Positions 59,407 through 64,000 of a stretch of 64,000 nucleotides of DNA are shown piece by piece. Where the stretch lies: the NCBI GenBank assembly GCA_006384855.1, contig VCJN01000658.1, positions 1 through 64,000 of the forward strand, given 5' to 3'. The notes beneath the pieces were generated by a model. The model saw only the letters and a program-made list of their open reading frames with translations. It ran no database searches and was not told the origin of the DNA. Made by a program: the position numbers and the translations under genes. The number at the start of each line of letters is the position of its first letter. Position 1 is the stretch's first letter. The stretch is from Tetraselmis striata (lineage: Eukaryota > Chlorophyta > Chlorodendrophyceae > Chlorodendrales > Chlorodendraceae).

Positions 59407-62400
59407 TCAGCCGCACGGGAAGTCCGGCGCGGGGTCGATGTCGGCCGCGGGGCGCCACCACTCCAGCCAGCGCAGGTACAGGCAGTCGACCGCCACCACG
59501 GCGCAGAAGAGCTTGCCTGCGAGGCGCCGCGCGATCCTCAGTGGCCCGCTCGCGCACAGCATGGCCGGCCGGCGACTGCGACCTCCAACTGTGGCCATCC
59601 AGGACCACAACCTAACTGCGCCTCACATCGCCGCTCTACCTAGGGTACAAATCAACGTAACAAATAAGCGAACGCGTATCCTAATTGGTGACGTGTGACG
59701 TAGTGGAGATCTTCCTTGGTAGGTAGATTGGAGGAAGAAGGGAAGGGGGTGGCAGGGCGCGGGGGGGGGGGGGGGGGGGGGGGACCTATGTAGATAGATT
59801 GGTGGAGGAAGAGGGGAAAGGGGGTGGCGGAGCAGAGGGGGGGGGGGGGGGGGGGGGGTGTCACCTGCCCAGCTACCGCAGCGATGCATGCGCTGGAGGC
59901 GGCCGAGCAGCGAGTGGTCCCACTGCATGGCGGCAATCGTGTCGTACACCGCCTCCACGCGCTGCGCGACCGCCGCCCAGGTGTACATGGAGCGCAGCTG
60001 CGGCGGCACGGGCAAAGGGCAAAGGGCGGGGCTCAGCGCCCCGCTGGAGCGCGGACAGTCCAGGCGCCTCGGACGGGGATCGCATGTTAACAGGGGCGCA
60101 ACGCACGGCCCATGGGAACGCGCATTACGTTACCGATGTCCCAAACTGGCAAGGTAGGTGGCATGCTCACAGTTTGAGCTACGAGCTCTCATCAAAACTA
60201 TGACTTCCTGATTACTTCGACTACCACATCCTCGCAGCGCTCTGGCGATGTGACTGTCAAATACACACAAAGTGGCGTCTTGTATACCATGCCACAAAAT
60301 ACAAAGGGGATTCAACCTTTAACATAGCCGCCGCATGCTATTATACCGCTGTACTCAACACGAGTACATCGGAAGAACAATCGGAAGAATACGACCACGA
60401 AGCGGTCATCCCTGGCGCGGCCCGGCATTCGACGACGTCATCCGACGGTGAGTCATATAACATGCCACAAAAATACTGGGAAGCCATTGGCGCAGCAGCG
60501 GCTGCCGAGTGTCTTCTTGTTCGGTCCACGCATGGTCCTGCCGATGCAGCGTGTGGATCATCGGTATCGCGCACACAGCACTAATGAACGAAACCACGGC
60601 AAGTTTGGGTCCATGAAATGGAGACGGCATCGCATGCCCGGGCGCCGCACCGCAGACATGAGATTAGCACAAGGCTAGGCAGCCCAGACGACTGCACTGC
60701 TATCACCGGTTGACTGATTGAGACACTGACATGGCCGTCCACAAGAATGGCAGTCCTTGCCTTTGGCCTCATGTGTTTCAAACAAGGCAGACAGCGGCAT
60801 CGATGGTCCCCAAAAACCCGAGGAAGGCAGTAGGGGGAGGGGGGGGGACCTGGCGGTGCTGCGCGATGGGGTCCACCAGCGGCGCTCGGAGCACCGCCTC
60901 GCCCACCGCCTCCGCCAGCGCCTCGGGCGACGGCTCGCAGAGGATGACCATACCGTCCGGCAGAACCTGGCAAGCCAGCATCAGCGGTACGCCCATACAC
61001 ATCAATGGTGACGCACCTTGGTCAACCCCGGGCCATAGCATCTGCCATGTGGGGGGCGCACGGCGACAGGGACAGCCCATAACCTACCTGGTCAGCAAGG
61101 GTTTCATACCCTGGATGCAACCCCAGATGGGTAGGCTATGTTTAATACACTAGTAAAAGCCCTAGACAGGGCATAAGGAGACCTACAGCCAAGCCCTTGC
61201 TAGACTTTGTGGCAAAGTGTAGGCCATATTGGCGAAGTGTATGGCGGCTCCCATTTGGGCGGCGTAGCCGATGCACTACTCCGTGGAGAAGTGTATATTT
61301 TCTGGCACGGTGTAGTATCTATGCTGAGCGGGACCTCACGGTGCCCCTAGGCGAGACACCATAGTGTCCCCTGGCGGGACTTCATAGTGTCTTCAGGCAG
61401 GGCATCACCATTTGGTGAGACCCCTAAGTGGGACCTCTAATTGTAAGGACGCCAAAGAAGGACCCCTATCCTATAGGAGATAAAATACTGTTCTGCAGCT
61501 GATAAGGGGCGCGGGCCTTACACGGCAGCCGCCAGCCGGCAGCCAGGGCCGAGGCACAAGGCACGAAGCAATAGCAATGGTGTTGTGTCCGCCAAGTCAC
61601 GAGCATGTTGGCTGTGCCGTCATCCACATGACCTTTACGTACACGAGCCTTTCAGCATGCAGCCGTCCTTCAACGACACCACCTCCCTGGCGCACAGAAG
61701 CAAGACTAGCTGCGTTGTGGACACACATCCGCACACACATCCATGTATATGTATGTATGTATGCGTGTAAACATGTATGCATATATATATACTTACATAT
61801 TACATTCATGTACATTTATCTATCTAGAATTACACTTACTATACTCACACTCATGTACATAGTTTTATCACCAGCAAGTGTAGTTTCATCACCAGCACGT
61901 GAGGTTGCCGACATGTCCACGGGCTGTGACAATAACCGCACCTCCGGGACGCCGCCCACCGCGGTCGCCACCACCAGCAGCCCCGTGGACGCGGCTTCCA
62001 CGATCGCCATGCAGAAGGCCTCCGTGAGTGAGGCGTTGATGAAGATGTGGCCATGCGCCTGCGACGCAAGCGAGGCGGCGCATGATCAGGGTCAGACAGA
62101 AGGGGGGCAGGGGCTGAGCTCCGACCTTCACCAGTGAGGCGTTACCGTAACCATGCTGTGGGTTCGCGGTATATCATTGTGCTTCACCACCCTCCAAGCC
62201 CCCCCCCCCCCCCCCTCCCCCCCCCTTCATGCCAAGCGAACAGAGATTAAATTATTTGCATCTTTTAATATATAGCAATGCACCATGACCACCGCACGGA
62301 TATCCCCACTCGTTGCGTTGCCAAATGATTCGTTACCTTTTCGTCCCGCAAACCTAATGTACGGTATGGTGGTCAACGTTATTGAGGAAGAATGTGTCTG

Positions 62401-62864
62401 CCTGAATCGTGCTTTCAGGGTTGGGATAGGGCTTTAGCGCAGTGCCCAATGGGGGCGTAGTGATGCCCTCAGACCACCTACAGCTCCATGCAATCTCTCT
62501 CCCTCTCCCCCTCCCTTACTCCCTCTCTCTTTCTCTCTCAGAGAAAAAATGCAACCTGCCTCCGTGTGGGGAGGGGGGGGGGGGGAGTTGGGTCTACCAG
62601 GACATCCCGCGCCTTCTCGTGCGGCACTGCGCCCAGCAGCTCCACGCGGTCTGCTCATTGTCGCACAAGGCGGGGTCCGTCATATTTCGAAGCCGCGCCG
62701 GCACAAGGCTCGTAGACTGGGGACAATCAGCGAGTGCGGAGGCACGAATGCCCCCCCCCCCGGGGGGGGGCGGGGGGGGGGGGGGGGGGGGGGGGGGGGC
62801 GCACCGTGTAGCCCCTCCTGCTCCACCATCGCCTTCAGCAGCGCCAGCTTGGGCCCGTCACCGC
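59407..62864 (-). CDS. PIGA: PIG-A, C-terminal part (GPI GlcNAc-transferase subunit)
   Basis: Catalytic GT4 subunit of the complex that adds GlcNAc to phosphatidylinositol, the first step of GPI-anchor synthesis on the ER. Exons: 62864-62805, 62650-62598, 62058-61942, 60966-60850, 59997-59865, 59516-59407; phases match throughout. Motifs in family order are [58 protein letters not shown] (the GT4 E-x7-E motif), [47 protein letters not shown] and [20 protein letters not shown] (C-terminal membrane helix), ending [14 protein letters not shown]. The N-terminal donor-binding half is missing. Upstream exons must lie beyond 64000 or are lost, because 62.9-64 kb is repeat-rich. Introns have C tracts right after donors. 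Confidence 0.9.
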
Positions 62865-64000
62865 CTGTCATCAGGAGCGCAATTGCGGACACGCTCGGTC
62901 AGTCGGGTCACTCGGGCAGGCGGCGCCATGTAGCCGCGTGTCGGATCACCGCCCACCGCTCCGACGACATCGCCACCAACGCCTGCGGGTGCCGGCGCAC
63001 CTACAAGCACCCTCACTAAACGCCATAGGAACATACGATGTAGTTCTGCTGTAGCTTCGTCTACATTTGACATCTGGCAGGCAGGGCGGGCTCGTACTCG
63101 CGGCGCTACATTTTCTACATTTTTTTCGCCCCCGGGACAGGACTGGCACCAGTGAAACCCTTGCAGCGTCTCTACGACGGCCGTTAGGGAGCGATCGAGT
63201 TACGGAAAGCCCTGGGTAGGCGACGCTCCGTTATAGTCATCAAGCAAATTGCCGAAGCATTCTGCAAAAGTAATTGATGGCCAGTGGTGAAATTTCCAAC
63301 CCTGTTGGATCGTCGTCTAAAACACTGCCATCAAAATACCCGGCACTGACCACGAAAGGTCCGCCCTACCCGTTTGGGCGTCGGCCCATTCGAGTAATAA
63401 TGCGACTTGGGGCTCTTATTACCTCGCTGGCACCCGCACCGCACGGTCGTCTAATAACGACTACACTGCAGAAGACAGCGCTCGGACTGCTGCCGCCGCA
63501 CGCCACATGTCAAATGTAATGCCATCCTGGCCGTCAGAGGGCTGCACGCTACGGGCTACGGCCGACCCTGTGCGGCTTGATGCAGCCGGGGCGTGAGACA
63601 GCTGGCCTGTGTGGGCTTCCGCAAAGACTGGCGCGCAGGAACAAAGTTGTGAACGCATCGGGCAACGGCATGCCCCGCCCTGGCTACATATGACGCAGAT
63701 ATACATACATAGCAATGAAACCAAGGTGACGTCGCTATGCTGGGAATCCCTGCAGAGGGAGCAACCCATCCCGACTGGCTGGCTGGCGGAAGGGAGACAA
63801 AGTCAGTTGCCGCTGGAGAGCGGAATGCGGGGCGGGGACACGAGCACCGCGGGAGCCAGGGGGTTTTACTCCCCCATGTGAATACGTGTCGATAAACCGT
63901 TACACTATAGATGCCAACAATATGGCGGTGCCAACTCGTCTGGATTGAGATAGATTACATAGACAGATATGATTTCACAATAAGTGCGGTGCTACTACTG
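62865..64000. other. PIG-A intron or 5' flank, repeat-rich
   Basis: No further PIG-A exon is recognised. The region contains repeat R1 (63118-63415) and a short dispersed repeat at 63560-63640 related to 37620-37710. Confidence 0.45.
63118..63415 (-). repeat. Dispersed repeat R1, inverted copy
   Basis: Reverse complement of 47928-48237, 85-90% alike by eye, ending in the shared TTTTTTTCGCCCCCGGGA boundary. Confidence 0.8.

Overview
This is a GC-rich eukaryotic nuclear window. Real genes are cut into many short exons with GT..AG junctions. I rebuilt six spliced genes by matching reading-frame phase across each junction. The gene set (plant-like fatty acid 2-hydroxylase without a cytochrome b5 domain, leishmanolysin-like protease, ShK-domain glycosyltransferase, prohibitin, PIG-A, PPPDE peptidase) and the load of tyrosine-recombinase (YR) retroelements, piggyBac and SINE sequences suggest a unicellular alga or similar protist. 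I cannot name the species from sequence alone. A signature is long homopolymer C tracts on the sense strand of introns, often starting within about 12 bases of the 5' splice site. Several otherwise good genes carry single-base frameshifts, which may be long-read assembly errors or real decay.

Layout. 0.3-6.7 kb (-): large secreted or membrane leishmanolysin (M8) protease with EGF-like, Thr/Pro-rich, SEA-like and transmembrane segments and an unexpected C-terminal DUF4347-like domain. 6.7-9.4 kb: no gene seen. 9.4-11.4 kb: internally deleted piggyBac transposase. 13.9-14.8 kb: trypsin-like serine protease pseudogene. 17.6-18.5 and 21.6-22.5 kb (-): two paralogous secreted proteins with a SEA-like region; the first has a perfect 30-bp inverted repeat in its 3' part. 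20.2-21.15 kb: tandem duplication. 22.7 and 24.4 kb: two copies of a tRNA-derived SINE. 23.5 kb: broken ORF. 26.3-30.8 kb (-): prohibitin, nine exons. 31.8-33.3 kb (+): fatty acid 2-hydroxylase, divergent from prohibitin. 35.3-37.05 kb: foldback element and 807-bp tandem duplication. 38.3-39.7 kb (-): PPPDE/DeSI-type peptidase. 40.8-43.35 kb (-) and 44.1-47.7 kb (+): two YR elements, each with a gag-like ORF followed by a tyrosine recombinase and no visible reverse transcriptase; the second has split direct repeats. 48.9-55.9 kb (+): type II membrane protein with three ShK domains and a GT8/glycogenin-like domain lacking the usual DxD. 58.3-59.0 kb: tandem repeats. 59.4-62.9 kb (-): C-terminal part of PIG-A, whose N-terminal exons are not in the window.

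How the genes fit together. There is no operon logic. The host genes are independent housekeeping genes (prohibitin in the mitochondrial inner membrane; FA2H and PIG-A at the ER) and cell-surface or secretory genes (M8 protease, SEA-like secreted proteins, ShK-GT8). The gaps are filled by mobile elements in different stages of decay.
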